9,190 nt of DNA from JBFLYE01 sp040756715 [NCBI: bacterium] (GCA_040756715.1 JBFLYE010000217.1:1-9190); one strand, 5' to 3'. Numbered from the stretch's first letter, positions 1 to 5,975 are shown. Notes: generated by a model from the letters alone, not told the origin. Program-made: numbers and translations.

Positions 1-134
1 AACTTAACCTTTTTCAATTCAAAATTCAAAATTTAGAATTCAAAATTTCTTAAAAGGTGGATGAATTTTTAACAGATAAACACAACCCTATCTATTTTTG
101 CACTAAGTAATGGAAGATACTATAAATAACTGAG
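1..134 (-). repeat. left copy of a dispersed 3'-flank repeat (inverted partner at 9032-9144)
   Basis: Two blocks match the reverse complement of the right end of the window. Bases 1-53 match 9092-9144 with only two mismatches. Bases 76-134 match 9032-9091 with one single-base gap and several substitutions, including an identical stretch around CTATTTTTGCACTAAGT. A 22-base segment (54-75) is present only here. The 3' part is rich in ATTCAAA-type units. Relative to the neighbouring gene (the 233-2053 glycosyltransferase on the minus strand) the element lies about 100 bases past the stop codon, in the same orientation as the right copy relative to its own upstream gene. No protein-coding content or terminal target duplication is visible. 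Confidence 0.85.
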
Positions 135-232
135 CAGTCGGGAGTTTTTTCCCACATAACTCAACTTTGGCAAAAAATGAGTTCATTGCTCCTAAACTAT
201 TCCGAGGGTTACCTTTAGCAGGGTTCACCTTT

Positions 233-2053
233 TTATTTTAACTTAAGCTTAAGCCTTATGGTGAATTCCCCCCTCTCTATTTTATTAAATGTCTTTCCCC
301 CATCTTCAGAGATAAACGACCTGCCATATCTTAATACCTTCTCAAGGGGGATTTCAAATTGCCCCTCTAAAGCCTTTAATGAAATAGTATTTGTTCCCTC
401 CCTTAACATCGATAAAGGAAAACCTGCCTTTCCAAAGATAAGCAGACCGCCACTACTTGGGCAGGGTGTGCTTCCTAAATTTTTTTCATTTATCTGGATA
501 GAAATTATCCCAGGACCTCCAAAGAAATCAAAAAAGAAGAAGCAATTATCCTTTATCTTTGAAATATCCTTTATGATAAGCTCTTTTTTTATTATTCTAT
601 TGGGGTTATTTAAAGTAAAGGTTTCTCTTCCTCCTCCTTCCTCTGGTGTATCCATAATTAAAAGATAACCATCCTTTTCAATCTCTACCCCACTTTTATA
701 TACCATAGGCCAGATTAAACCTTTAAGGGTTGAAGAGAAATTAACCCCCATAAATAGCAAAGAGAATAGCAAGAAACAAGGGGTTATTATTTTGATTTCT
801 CTCTTTTTAAAGGCATTATATAAATAAAAAATTGCATATCCTCCAAATGGTAAAAGTGCGGGAATAACACCTATCCTATACCTTCCCAAGACCATAAATG
901 CTGTTATGGTCAAAAAATAAGAGAGAATAAAGAATACCAATCCAAGCACAGCCTTTCTCTTTATTGACAAAATAAGACCCAAAAGGCATAATGGAGCTAT
1001 CAGGCTAAATGTAAGGAATCCAGGCATAACCTTTGAAAGATTTTTAAAATGGCTATAGTCAACATTGTTGGGAACCTCCCAACTGTCCCAAAATAGCCAG
1101 GCTTTTTTAAGGGTAAGACCTAACCAGGCAGAAGGGCTGTTTTTGATAAACCTTAAAGATTCCTTTATCCAAAGAGAAGACCTCTTTGAAATAGACGGCT
1201 CTTTATTTATCCTCTCTGCAATTTCATTATAATTTTCTGGATATGAATCAGAAGTGCCTGTTGAGCCTGGGTTATTTCCAATATAAAATTGTATCCCTCC
1301 CTTTGCAGAAAGAAGAATAAACTCCTTTGTGTCAATGTAATTCTTTATTGTAACGGGAATTATTGGTATTATGCTTCCAATTGCTATAAACAAAAAGATA
1401 AGAATTCCCTTCCTTGCTCCCAACAATATTAAAGACAAAATAAAAAGAAAGGGGAGAAATGTAAGGATAGTTCCTCGCAGGAGGGCCGATATCCCAATTG
1501 CCATTCCCAAAATAAAGCCATTTTTTCTTGTTGAATCTTCTTGGGTTCTTACCAAAAAATAGAGGATTATGCAAACAAGGGAGGTAAATAATCCGTCTAT
1601 TAACAATGAATCCTCATAAAGGATAAACGGGCCATAGAATAGGGCTAAAATAAATGTAATAAAACCAACATTTTTGCCAAATAGCCTTTTTGTTGCAAGA
1701 TAAATAAGGAAATAGGAAAATAGGGCTATGATTGTCTGAACAATATAGAGAGAATGAAGATTTCTTCCAAAAACAAGGTAGATAAAAGCTACAAAATAAG
1801 GATAGAGAACAGAGGTTGCTCCTGCCCAACATATATTTTTTCCCTTTAAGATGCTTTGTGCCTGGGAGTCAAAGGTTGCCATATCTGTTCCTGCCATAAG
1901 CTGATTTCCAAGCCATCCTTTTGCTTCAATATCCTTAAGAATAGAGAGCCTTAAGACAAATGAGATAACAAGGAGGGAGATAATAAGGATATATTCTAAT
2001 GGAAAACCCATATTTTTCTTTTTTTGCCTCTTAATCCTTTGTCGAGTAGACAT
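233..2053 (-). CDS. GT-C fold membrane glycosyltransferase (ArnT/PMT-like, family 39/83 type)
   Basis: A 606-residue polytopic membrane protein. A basic N-terminal tail (residues 1-14) is followed by a first membrane span (about 19-38) and an external loop with GTDMATFDSQAQSI (55-68). This is the position of the catalytic aspartate in GT-C enzymes that use polyprenyl-phosphate sugars, so D57 is the likely acid. About ten further spans run to residue 440. Loop features seen in bacterial relatives include GGIQFYIGNNPGS (252-264) and a GRYRIGVIPALLPFGG segment (390-405) before the last spans. Residues about 455-606 form a soluble, probably extracytoplasmic beta-rich domain ending in a KLKLKLK tail. 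The family transfers sugars from lipid carriers onto lipids, glycans or proteins outside the membrane; the acceptor here cannot be told. The start at 2053 is supported by an AGGAGG site. Family assignment is good, substrate unknown. Confidence 0.82.
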   Translation of the reverse strand: MSTRQRIKRQKKKNMGFPLEYILIISLLVISFVLRLSILKDIEAKGWLGNQLMAGTDMATFDSQAQSILKGKNICWAGATSVLYPYFVAFIYLVFGRNLHSLYIVQTIIALFSYFLIYLATKRLFGKNVGFITFILALFYGPFILYEDSLLIDGLFTSLVCIILYFLVRTQEDSTRKNGFILGMAIGISALLRGTILTFLPFLFILSLILLGARKGILIFLFIAIGSIIPIIPVTIKNYIDTKEFILLSAKGGIQFYIGNNPGSTGTSDSYPENYNEIAERINKEPSISKRSSLWIKESLRFIKNSPSAWLGLTLKKAWLFWDSWEVPNNVDYSHFKNLSKVMPGFLTFSLIAPLCLLGLILSIKRKAVLGLVFFILSYFLTITAFMVLGRYRIGVIPALLPFGGYAIFYLYNAFKKREIKIITPCFLLFSLLFMGVNFSSTLKGLIWPMVYKSGVEIEKDGYLLIMDTPEEGGGRETFTLNNPNRIIKKELIIKDISKIKDNCFFFFDFFGGPGIISIQINEKNLGSTPCPSSGGLLIFGKAGFPLSMLREGTNTISLKALEGQFEIPLEKVLRYGRSFISEDGGKTFNKIERGEFTIRLKLKLK

Positions 2054-2062
2054 TTTCTATAA

Positions 2063-2068
2063 CCTCCT
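2063..2068 (-). promoter_or_regulatory. Shine-Dalgarno site of the 233-2053 gene
   Basis: Read on the minus strand this is a perfect AGGAGG, 9 bases before the ATG at 2053. It fixes that start and is the only strong ribosome binding site before a long gene in the window. A TAAAAT hexamer (2071-2076) lies just upstream and could be a weak -10, but no -35 is evident. Confidence 0.7.
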
Positions 2069-2088
2069 ATATTTTATGCCCCTCCACA

Positions 2089-2121
2089 GAACCGTGCTTA
2101 AGGATTTCCGCAACCTGGCTC
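2089..2121 (-). ncRNA. domain-V-like hairpin of a group II intron (degenerate remnant)
   Basis: Read on the minus strand, a 33-base segment begins GAGCC and ends GGTTC, followed by TGTGGAGGGG. Group II intron domain V is about 34 bases and typically begins GAGCC and ends GGTTC, closing a basal stem; the two ends here can pair with one G-U. The inner part (TTGCGG, AAA, then CCTTAAGCA) only loosely resembles the distal stem and loop, so it is probably decayed. It lies immediately downstream of a reverse-transcriptase fragment on the same strand, which is the expected order in a group II intron. The call rests on these two signals together. Confidence 0.45.
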
Positions 2122-2280
2122 TTCAGCAATGCTTCCTCTATACGAGGAGAGGGCATATACCCCATCTATTCCAGAAGCTTTATCCCTTTTAAGCTCCCTG
2201 AAAACAGCCTTTTAGAAAATCCTTTTGACGAGTAGGTAGGCAAGTGTGATAAACCTATACTTTGGATTTTCTTTGGCTGG
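2122..2280 (-). pseudogene. group II intron reverse transcriptase/maturase, N-terminal remnant
   Basis: In one minus-strand frame the translation reads AKENPKYRFITLAYLLVKRIF, a TAA stop at 2212-2214, then KAVFRELKRDKASGIDGV. This fits the N-terminal region of group II intron reverse transcriptases: a phenylalanine/leucine-rich RF.SLA.LL element, then a helix ending in the K..G.DGV motif of RT block 0/1. The full enzyme has about 400-600 residues. Here the palm with YADD and the maturase domain are missing, and the frame runs within about 25 codons into the domain-V-like hairpin. The intron seems to have lost nearly all its interior by deletion and gained a stop codon. The upstream boundary is uncertain because the frame continues into unrelated debris. 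Confidence 0.55.
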
Positions 2281-2427
2281 TAAGGTTAGAGGCAGGGGTT
2301 TTGTTTCCACCTGTTGCCTAGTTCTAGCAGATGTGTCCCTTATATCCTCAATATCCTGCTTGGTCAAATTAGCATATAAAGGATTTATCCAAACCAGCCC
2401 CAAAACCACCAAAGCTAAAAGCCTCTT
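2281..2427 (-). pseudogene. orphan signal-peptide N-terminus of a secreted protein (fragment)
   Basis: The same minus-strand frame upstream of the reverse-transcriptase remnant encodes KRLLALVVLGLVWINPLYA then NLTKQDIEDIR. This looks like a classical signal peptide: a positive start, a hydrophobic core and an A-x-A-like cleavage site (LYA), followed by a charged helical stretch. No start codon sits at the expected place before the KR pair; the only in-frame ATG is at 2508, inside another fragment. The downstream part changes character around the DTSARTRQQ segment. I read it as the beginning of a secreted coiled-coil-type protein cut off by the intron-derived sequence. The 98-codon open frame that spans it (2212-2508) is probably chimeric and not a working gene. 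Confidence 0.4.
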
Positions 2428-2437
2428 TCCACAGCAA

Positions 2438-2587
2438 TTAAAATCTTTTGGAATAATTTCTGTTTTTCTGGTAAAATATGCACTTTCTCTCAAATGTTCC
2501 AAGCTCATCCATATCTGCCGATGACTTTATTTCAACCAGATAATGCTTCTTACCATAATACAACAACCAGGATATTTTTGACAAGAA
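2438..2587 (-). pseudogene. PD-(D/E)XK nuclease-like fold, C-terminal remnant
   Basis: A 49-codon open stretch contains YYGKKHYLVEIKSSADMDEL followed by GTFERKCIFYQKN. The LVEIKSS sequence matches the second half of the PD-(D/E)XK active site (E-x-K after a hydrophobic strand), as found in the C-terminal domain of DUF3782-like coiled-coil proteins common in uncultured bacteria and thermophiles. The following FERKCIFYQK helix also suits that family. No start codon or upstream domain is present. After FYQKN the frame ends at 2438-2440, while the +1 frame continues with ILIAVERGF, which resembles the next strand of such a domain and suggests a frameshift. I call it a dead gene end. Confidence 0.5.
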
Positions 2588-2614
2588 AATTATTGTCTCC
2601 AATGTATAAGCTTA

Positions 2615-2658
2615 AGCACACAGATGACACGGATTTAACAGATTTTCGCTGATTTTTT
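2615..2658. repeat. dispersed CACAGAT...CACGGATTT...CAGATTTT-type intergenic repeat
   Basis: Successive related words CACAGATGACACGGATTT, AACAGATTTTCG and CTGATTTTTT form a degenerate array of roughly 12-15-base units. Such tracts occur as scattered intergenic repeats in many environmental bacterial genomes. It sits between the nuclease remnant and the end of the 2680-4647 gene. No function is known to me, and other copies cannot be seen in this window. Confidence 0.45.
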
Positions 2659-2669
2659 AATATATATTG

Positions 2670-2686
2670 ACCCTAAAAATTAGGGT
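2670..2686. terminator. hairpin overlapping the stop codon of the 2680-4647 gene
   Basis: ACCCTAA (2670-2676) and TTAGGGT (2680-2686) form a perfect 7-bp stem with a 3-base loop. On the minus strand the first arm includes the TAA stop of the glycosyltransferase, and the hairpin is followed by an AT-rich stretch without a proper U-run. On the plus strand it is followed by TTATTTTT. It could stabilise or end the minus-strand message or stop antisense transcription. It is weak as a classical intrinsic terminator. Confidence 0.35.
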
Positions 2687-4647
2687 TTATTTTTCTGGAG
2701 AATTAAAAGGTTTTTCTTTGCCTCAGAATGATTTGGGTCTATCTGCAATGCCTTTTTTAAGGAGGAGATCGCCTTTTCTCTTTTATTGAGCTTAAGGTAA
2801 ATAATAGAAAGGTCAGAATAGCAATCTGCATAATCTTCCTTTATTGATAAGGCATTCTTTAAAGCCCTCTCTCCCTCATTATATTTTCCTAAAACAGCAT
2901 ATGTCCTTCCTAGGTTTCTGTAAATTACGGGGTTATTTTTTTCTAGCTCTATTGCCTTAAGGTATTCATCCAAAGCCTCATTATGCCTTCCAAGGATATT
3001 GTAAAGGCTACCCCTTTCATTGTAAGCCTTTGAATACTCATCTACCATCATCTTTGTCCTCCATTCCCTTGTCTCATTTAGCTTCCTTGCTCTAAAATTT
3101 GGAATGCTTTCTGTAAGCTCTTTTTCAATATCACAATTAAAAGGTAGAATTCTGAATACAAAGCCAGAAGGAATATAGATAAAACCCTGAGGAATCCATC
3201 CCTTAAAATCAAGGTAAATTGGGGTATTTGGATTGTTTAAAACCAGGGTTTCAAATCTTTTTTTTAATATAGCATCAAGCTCGGATAATGGCTTATCCCT
3301 TGAGGGAGACCTATCCATATTAAGATAGGGCTTATCCTGAAGGAGGCGGAACAATGTCCAATCCTGATGAAAATATGGGTATAAAATGGGCGAAATATCC
3401 CCCCTCCTCTTCTCTACATATTCAAGATACCATAAAGGGAATATGTTGTAATCCATTGTATAAAGGGAAATAGAATCTTTCTTTAGAGAATCCATCAAGG
3501 CAAGGGTGTGGTCATAGATGATATAGTAATTCCTCCTGTTGCAAAAATTAAAATGGGTAATTAAGGGGATTAAGGGGATAAGGAGGCAGAAAAAAGGGAT
3601 TTTCTTTGGAAGAACTGAAAAACAAAACCCTACAAATATGCTTATGTAGATAAAGGATGGGATATAATAATCCTCAATATTTGGGATATTGTAGCCAATT
3701 GCCATATAGATGTTAAAGATAATAGTAAGAAGGCAAAAGAAAAAGAAAAGAATATTTTTTTTAAAAAGAAGGAATAAGCCAATTAAGGCAAAGATAAGGG
3801 GAATTATGGTAAATTGTGAAAGAAAGAAAGGAAAAACCCTATCCTTTAAATGGCCTAATACCTTTATAAATGTAGGAAGGAAGAATAGCCCTGTATATCC
3901 AAATCCTGTGATATGCTGTGTAAATCCCGTTATATCCTTTGGCATATTCCAATTTAGCTCTGGATTACAACTTGCCCTTATTGGAAGATAGAACCAGAGG
4001 AATAATGGAAGGATAAAAAGAAATGCCATTTTAAAGAGATTTTGAATTTTCTCTTTTGAATTTTGAATTATTTTGTGCCTTTGTGCCTTTGTGCCTTTGT
4101 GCCTTTTTTCTGCATCTTTGTGTTTCAATAATGTAATGAGGATAAAGACAAATGTTCCCGGAAGAAGAAACATTGTCTGGGTATGATGAGTAAAGGAAAG
4201 GCCAAGAAAAAAGCTAAACAAGAGCCATTTTCTTTTAATCAAAAGAAGGGTAAGGAGGCTAAAGAAAAAGCCATTTAGGGTGTATTTTTCTGCAATTATA
4301 GCCTGTTCCCAAAATCTTGTGCTAAAGGCAAGAGTTAAGGAGGAAATAATGCTTGGGATGCGGGATTTAAGATGCGGGATTAGCTTTAAGGTAATAAAAT
4401 AGGTAATCATTACACATAAGGAGGCAAAAATGGAAGAGAGAAAATTCATCCTAAAGGCAATACTTCCGATAGGAATAAGGCTTGAGAAGGCCTTTCCAAG
4501 AATCATATAAAATGGGTATCCGGTCGGATGGCAAATTCCAAGAATCCAGGAGGCTGTGGTCATATCCCCTGAATCATGGAGACCAATAGAGGGTGTAAGG
4601 GTAAAAAGATAAACAAAAAGGGAAACAAAAAAAACAAAAAGGGCCAT
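2680..4647 (-). CDS. DUF2723 GT-C glycosyltransferase (O-mannosyltransferase-like) with C-terminal TPR domain
   Basis: A 655-residue membrane protein. The N-terminus matches DUF2723 (PF11028): first span, TLTPSIGLHDSGDMTTASW (17-35) with the acidic DSGD/E signature (D25, D28), then GICHPTGYPFYMILGK (37-52), and about ten further spans to about residue 360. A periplasmic segment follows. Residues about 548-655 hold three TPR units (for example AYNERGSLYNILGRHNEALD and NPVIYRNLGRTYAVLGKYNE). Eukaryotic TMEM260, an O-mannosyltransferase, has the same DUF2723-plus-TPR layout, so transfer of a sugar to exported proteins is a reasonable guess; donor and acceptor are not shown. The start fits the family N-terminus. 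Residues 176-203 are a lysine-rich insertion read from repeat DNA, lying in a loop between membrane spans. The promoter at 4654-4662 predicts a leaderless message. Confidence 0.85.
   Translation of the reverse strand: MALFVFFVSLFVYLFTLTPSIGLHDSGDMTTASWILGICHPTGYPFYMILGKAFSSLIPIGSIAFRMNFLSSIFASLCVMITYFITLKLIPHLKSRIPSIISSLTLAFSTRFWEQAIIAEKYTLNGFFFSLLTLLLIKRKWLLFSFFLGLSFTHHTQTMFLLPGTFVFILITLLKHKDAEKRHKGTKAQRHKIIQNSKEKIQNLFKMAFLFILPLFLWFYLPIRASCNPELNWNMPKDITGFTQHITGFGYTGLFFLPTFIKVLGHLKDRVFPFFLSQFTIIPLIFALIGLFLLFKKNILFFFFCLLTIIFNIYMAIGYNIPNIEDYYIPSFIYISIFVGFCFSVLPKKIPFFCLLIPLIPLITHFNFCNRRNYYIIYDHTLALMDSLKKDSISLYTMDYNIFPLWYLEYVEKRRGDISPILYPYFHQDWTLFRLLQDKPYLNMDRSPSRDKPLSELDAILKKRFETLVLNNPNTPIYLDFKGWIPQGFIYIPSGFVFRILPFNCDIEKELTESIPNFRARKLNETREWRTKMMVDEYSKAYNERGSLYNILGRHNEALDEYLKAIELEKNNPVIYRNLGRTYAVLGKYNEGERALKNALSIKEDYADCYSDLSIIYLKLNKREKAISSLKKALQIDPNHSEAKKNLLILQKNKP
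4041..4122 (-). repeat. repeat tract inside the coding sequence: 8-bp tandem plus ATTCAAA units
   Basis: On the minus strand four copies of an 8-base unit (GGCACAAA, plus-strand GTGCCTTT, 4075-4106) are followed by AATTCAAAATTCAAAA, a few bases, then AAATTCAAAAT. The second part matches the ATTCAAA block of the terminal repeats at 16-48 and 9096-9128. It is translated as KRHKGTKAQRHK then IIQNSKEKIQN, which reads the 8-base unit in all three frames, and it sits in a loop between hydrophobic segments of the DUF2723 protein. The unit length is not a multiple of three, so loss or gain of one copy would break the frame. Confidence 0.75.
4355..4381 (-). repeat. direct repeat GATGCGGGATT x2 inside the coding sequence
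   Basis: The words GGGATGCGGGATTTAA and GATGCGGGATT form two near-perfect copies about 14 bases apart. On the minus strand they are translated as IPHLKSRIPSI (residues 90-100 of the DUF2723 protein), a polar patch between two membrane segments. The GC content and style differ from the flanking hydrophobic codons and suggest insertion of a simple repeat into the gene. Confidence 0.5.
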
Positions 4648-4653
4648 TTCAAA

Positions 4654-4662
4654 ATTATACCA
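4654..4662 (-). promoter_or_regulatory. extended -10 promoter of the DUF2723 gene (leaderless)
   Basis: Read on the minus strand: TGGTATAAT, a perfect -10 hexamer with the TGn extension, only 6 bases before the ATG at 4647. Transcription would start at or next to the A of the start codon. No TTGACA-like -35 is present at 16-18 bases, as is usual for extended -10 promoters. The promoter at 7143-7151 is nearly identical (TTGGTATAAC). Confidence 0.7.
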
Positions 4663-4739
4663 AAAAACATTTATGCTTTCTATTTTAATTTGAATGTGAG
4701 AATCTTACAGGGTTTTGGGAAGAAGAATGAGATAAATGC

Positions 4740-4768
4740 TTGACACAAGGATTTTTCATCCCTATAAT
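4740..4768 (+). promoter_or_regulatory. consensus sigma-70-type promoter of the sigma factor operon
   Basis: TTGACA (4740-4745), a 17-base spacer, then TATAAT (4763-4768): a perfect match at both hexamers with ideal spacing. The expected start of transcription is about 4775-4777, directly before the ATG at 4778. An upstream in-frame ATG at 4736 lies before the promoter and would not be on this transcript. Confidence 0.85.
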
Positions 4769-4777
4769 TTTTTAAAA

Positions 4778-5014
4778 ATGGGAATAATTCCATTTCTTGT
4801 GGGATTTTTGATCTCGGTAAGCGCAGGTTTGTTTTCTATATTTAGACTGGAAGGAATAGTTTCTTTTAGGGAGTTATTCTTTGTTTCCTTTATTAAAATG
4901 TTTTTTATATTTCTTATTGTTTTTATATTTGGATTGATATTAGAAGCTTTTATAAGAAGGCAATTTAAAAAGAAAAAAGGATTTAATGTTATTCTTAAAG
5001 AGGAAAGGCCATGA
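4778..5014 (+). CDS. small two-span membrane protein, first gene of the sigma factor operon
   Basis: A 78-residue product with two predicted membrane spans (about 2-20 and 38-58), joined by a short polar segment containing RLEGIVSFRE, and a basic cytoplasmic tail (RRQFKKKKGFNVILKEERP). I do not recognise a family. The ATG at 4778 is preferred over the in-frame ATG at 4736 because a perfect promoter occupies 4740-4768, so transcripts begin at about 4775-4777; the shorter form also starts cleanly at a hydrophobic span. The stop overlaps the next ATG (ATGA at 5011-5014), so translation is coupled to the sigma factor. A role in controlling or assembling whatever the sigma factor governs is only a guess from position. 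Confidence 0.65.
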   Translation: MGIIPFLVGFLISVSAGLFSIFRLEGIVSFRELFFVSFIKMFFIFLIVFIFGLILEAFIRRQFKKKKGFNVILKEERP

Positions 5015-5775
5015 CAGAAGAAGAGCAATGGAGGGAGTATAAAAGAACCAATGATCCCAAGATAAGGGAGGAGCTAATTTTAAAATATGCCTCCCTTGTT
5101 AAATATATAGCAGGAAGGATAGCTATAGGAGCTCCCAATATTGACTATAATGACCTGATAGGCTATGGAATTATTGGGCTTATCGATGCTATTGAGAAAT
5201 TTGATCCAAATCAGGGGTTTGTTTTTCAAACCTATGCCTCAAAAAGAATTAGGGGTGCTATTATAGATGAGTTAAGAGCCCTTGATTGGGTGCCAAGGCT
5301 TATGAGAAAAAAGGCAAAGGAGCTTGAAGATACCTATATAAAGCTTGAAAAGAAATACGGAAGACCAGCCACAGAGGAAGAAGTATGTGAGGAGCTTGAA
5401 ATAACCAAGGAAGAATTTAACCAAATCCTTCTTGACATTTCAGGAACAACAATTATTTCCCTTGATGAAGTGTGGTATCTAGGAGAAGATAACTATGAGA
5501 TTCTGGGCATTGACACAATTCAAGCTTCCCAAAGTCAAAATCCAGAGGTTATCATAGAGAAAGAAGAGGTAAAGGATATATTGGCAGGTGCCATAAGCAG
5601 GCTTTCTGAAAAAGAAAGAGAAACTATTGCCTTGTATTACTATGAAGACCTTACCCTAAAGGAGATTGGAAAGGTTCTAAATGTTACTGAATCCCGGGTC
5701 TGCCAGCTTCATGCAAATGCTATAACAAAGCTTAAGGTATCTATAAGAAAGAAAATAGCTGATTTTACAAAATGA
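5011..5775 (+). CDS. fliA: FliA/WhiG-family RNA polymerase sigma factor (sigma-28 type)
   Basis: A 254-residue sigma factor of group 3. Region 2 spans about 22-96, with DLIGYGIIGLIDAIEKFDP for core binding and -10 recognition and the family signature FQTYASKRIRGAIIDELRAL-DWVPR (72-96). Region 3 covers about 98-160 (KYGRPATEEEVCEEL). Region 4 (about 193-248) has the helix-turn-helix LTLKEIGKVLNVTESRVCQLHANAI, which binds the -35 element. The length is normal for the family (about 230-260). Members direct transcription of flagellar and chemotaxis genes, though in some bacteria they control development. No flagellar gene is present in this window. An AGGAAAGG sequence precedes the start and the ATGA overlap couples it to the small gene before it. 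No FlgM-like anti-sigma gene is seen here. Confidence 0.92.
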   Translation: MTEEEQWREYKRTNDPKIREELILKYASLVKYIAGRIAIGAPNIDYNDLIGYGIIGLIDAIEKFDPNQGFVFQTYASKRIRGAIIDELRALDWVPRLMRKKAKELEDTYIKLEKKYGRPATEEEVCEELEITKEEFNQILLDISGTTIISLDEVWYLGEDNYEILGIDTIQASQSQNPEVIIEKEEVKDILAGAISRLSEKERETIALYYYEDLTLKEIGKVLNVTESRVCQLHANAITKLKVSIRKKIADFTK

Positions 5776-5945
5776 ATAAAAAGATATTTGTAATTGGGCT
5801 TTTGGTTTATGGGATGGGATTTCTTTTCCTTTACCTAAAAAGGCTATTTCTTGGTCCATTTTTTATTACCGCAGGCCTTGTTATCATTCCCATCTCAATC
5901 CTATTAGCAAAAGAGTCTAAAGAGTCAAAAGGTCAGAAGGTCTAA
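5772..5945 (+). CDS. 57-residue two-span membrane protein following the sigma factor
   Basis: The ATG at 5772 overlaps the sigma factor stop (ATGA), with no separate ribosome site, so it is probably translated by coupling. The product has a basic start (MNKK), a first span (about 5-21), a short YLKRLF connector and a second span (about 26-46), then a polar tail AKESKESKGQKV. The tail is encoded by an imperfect 8-9-base repeat (5911-5942), so the end may have been replaced by repeat DNA. In Bacillus, swrB, a membrane protein gene, also follows the sigma-28 gene sigD, but no similarity to SwrB is visible. Family unrecognised. Confidence 0.65.
   Translation: MNKKIFVIGLLVYGMGFLFLYLKRLFLGPFFITAGLVIIPISILLAKESKESKGQKV
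5911..5942 (+). repeat. imperfect 8-9-base tandem repeat forming a protein tail
   Basis: Four degenerate copies of AAAGAGTC/AAAAGGTC-type units (GTC at 5915, 5924, 5932 and 5940). They encode the KESKESKGQKV tail of the 57-residue protein up to its stop codon. This resembles the simple GTC-containing tracts found between genes in related environmental genomes. Confidence 0.45.
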
Positions 5946-5947
5946 TC

Positions 5948-5975
5948 TTGACAAATAGATAAAAAAGATTATTAT
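5948..5975 (+). promoter_or_regulatory. promoter of the DUF1015 gene (leaderless)
   Basis: TTGACA (5948-5953), a 16-base spacer and TATTAT (5970-5975, one mismatch from TATAAT), with the ATG 8 bases later at 5984. Transcription should start within a few bases of the ATG. There is no Shine-Dalgarno sequence between the -10 and the start. The promoter starts three bases after the preceding stop codon. Confidence 0.75.

Noticed and set aside
103-228. GTG-started 41-residue minus-strand frame after the glycosyltransferase
   Set aside because: No ribosome site or recognisable motif, and its end lies inside the dispersed repeat, so it is probably chance.
135-232. Possible terminator (GGGA-GTTTTT-TCCC near 140-154)
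   Set aside because: The stem is only four base pairs, with no U-run following on the minus strand.
258-668. 136-codon plus-strand open frame
   Set aside because: It is antisense to the soluble domain of the 233-2053 glycosyltransferase, whose frame is intact, and shows no family features or ribosome site.
2508-2522. Sigma-28 promoter half-site (GCCGAT at about 2517)
   Set aside because: No TAAAG-type -35 at the right distance, and it lies within the nuclease-like remnant.
2246-2524. 92-codon plus-strand open frame in the debris region
   Set aside because: The recognisable protein fragments are all on the minus strand; this frame shows no motif and lacks a convincing start.
4075-4106. CRISPR-like array
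   Set aside because: The units are 8 bases, directly adjacent, with no spacers; it is a simple tandem repeat inside a gene.
4736-4777. Upstream ATG giving a 14-residue longer version of the small membrane protein
   Set aside because: A perfect TTGACA-17-TATAAT promoter occupies this stretch, and the ATG at 4736 is upstream of the predicted transcription start.
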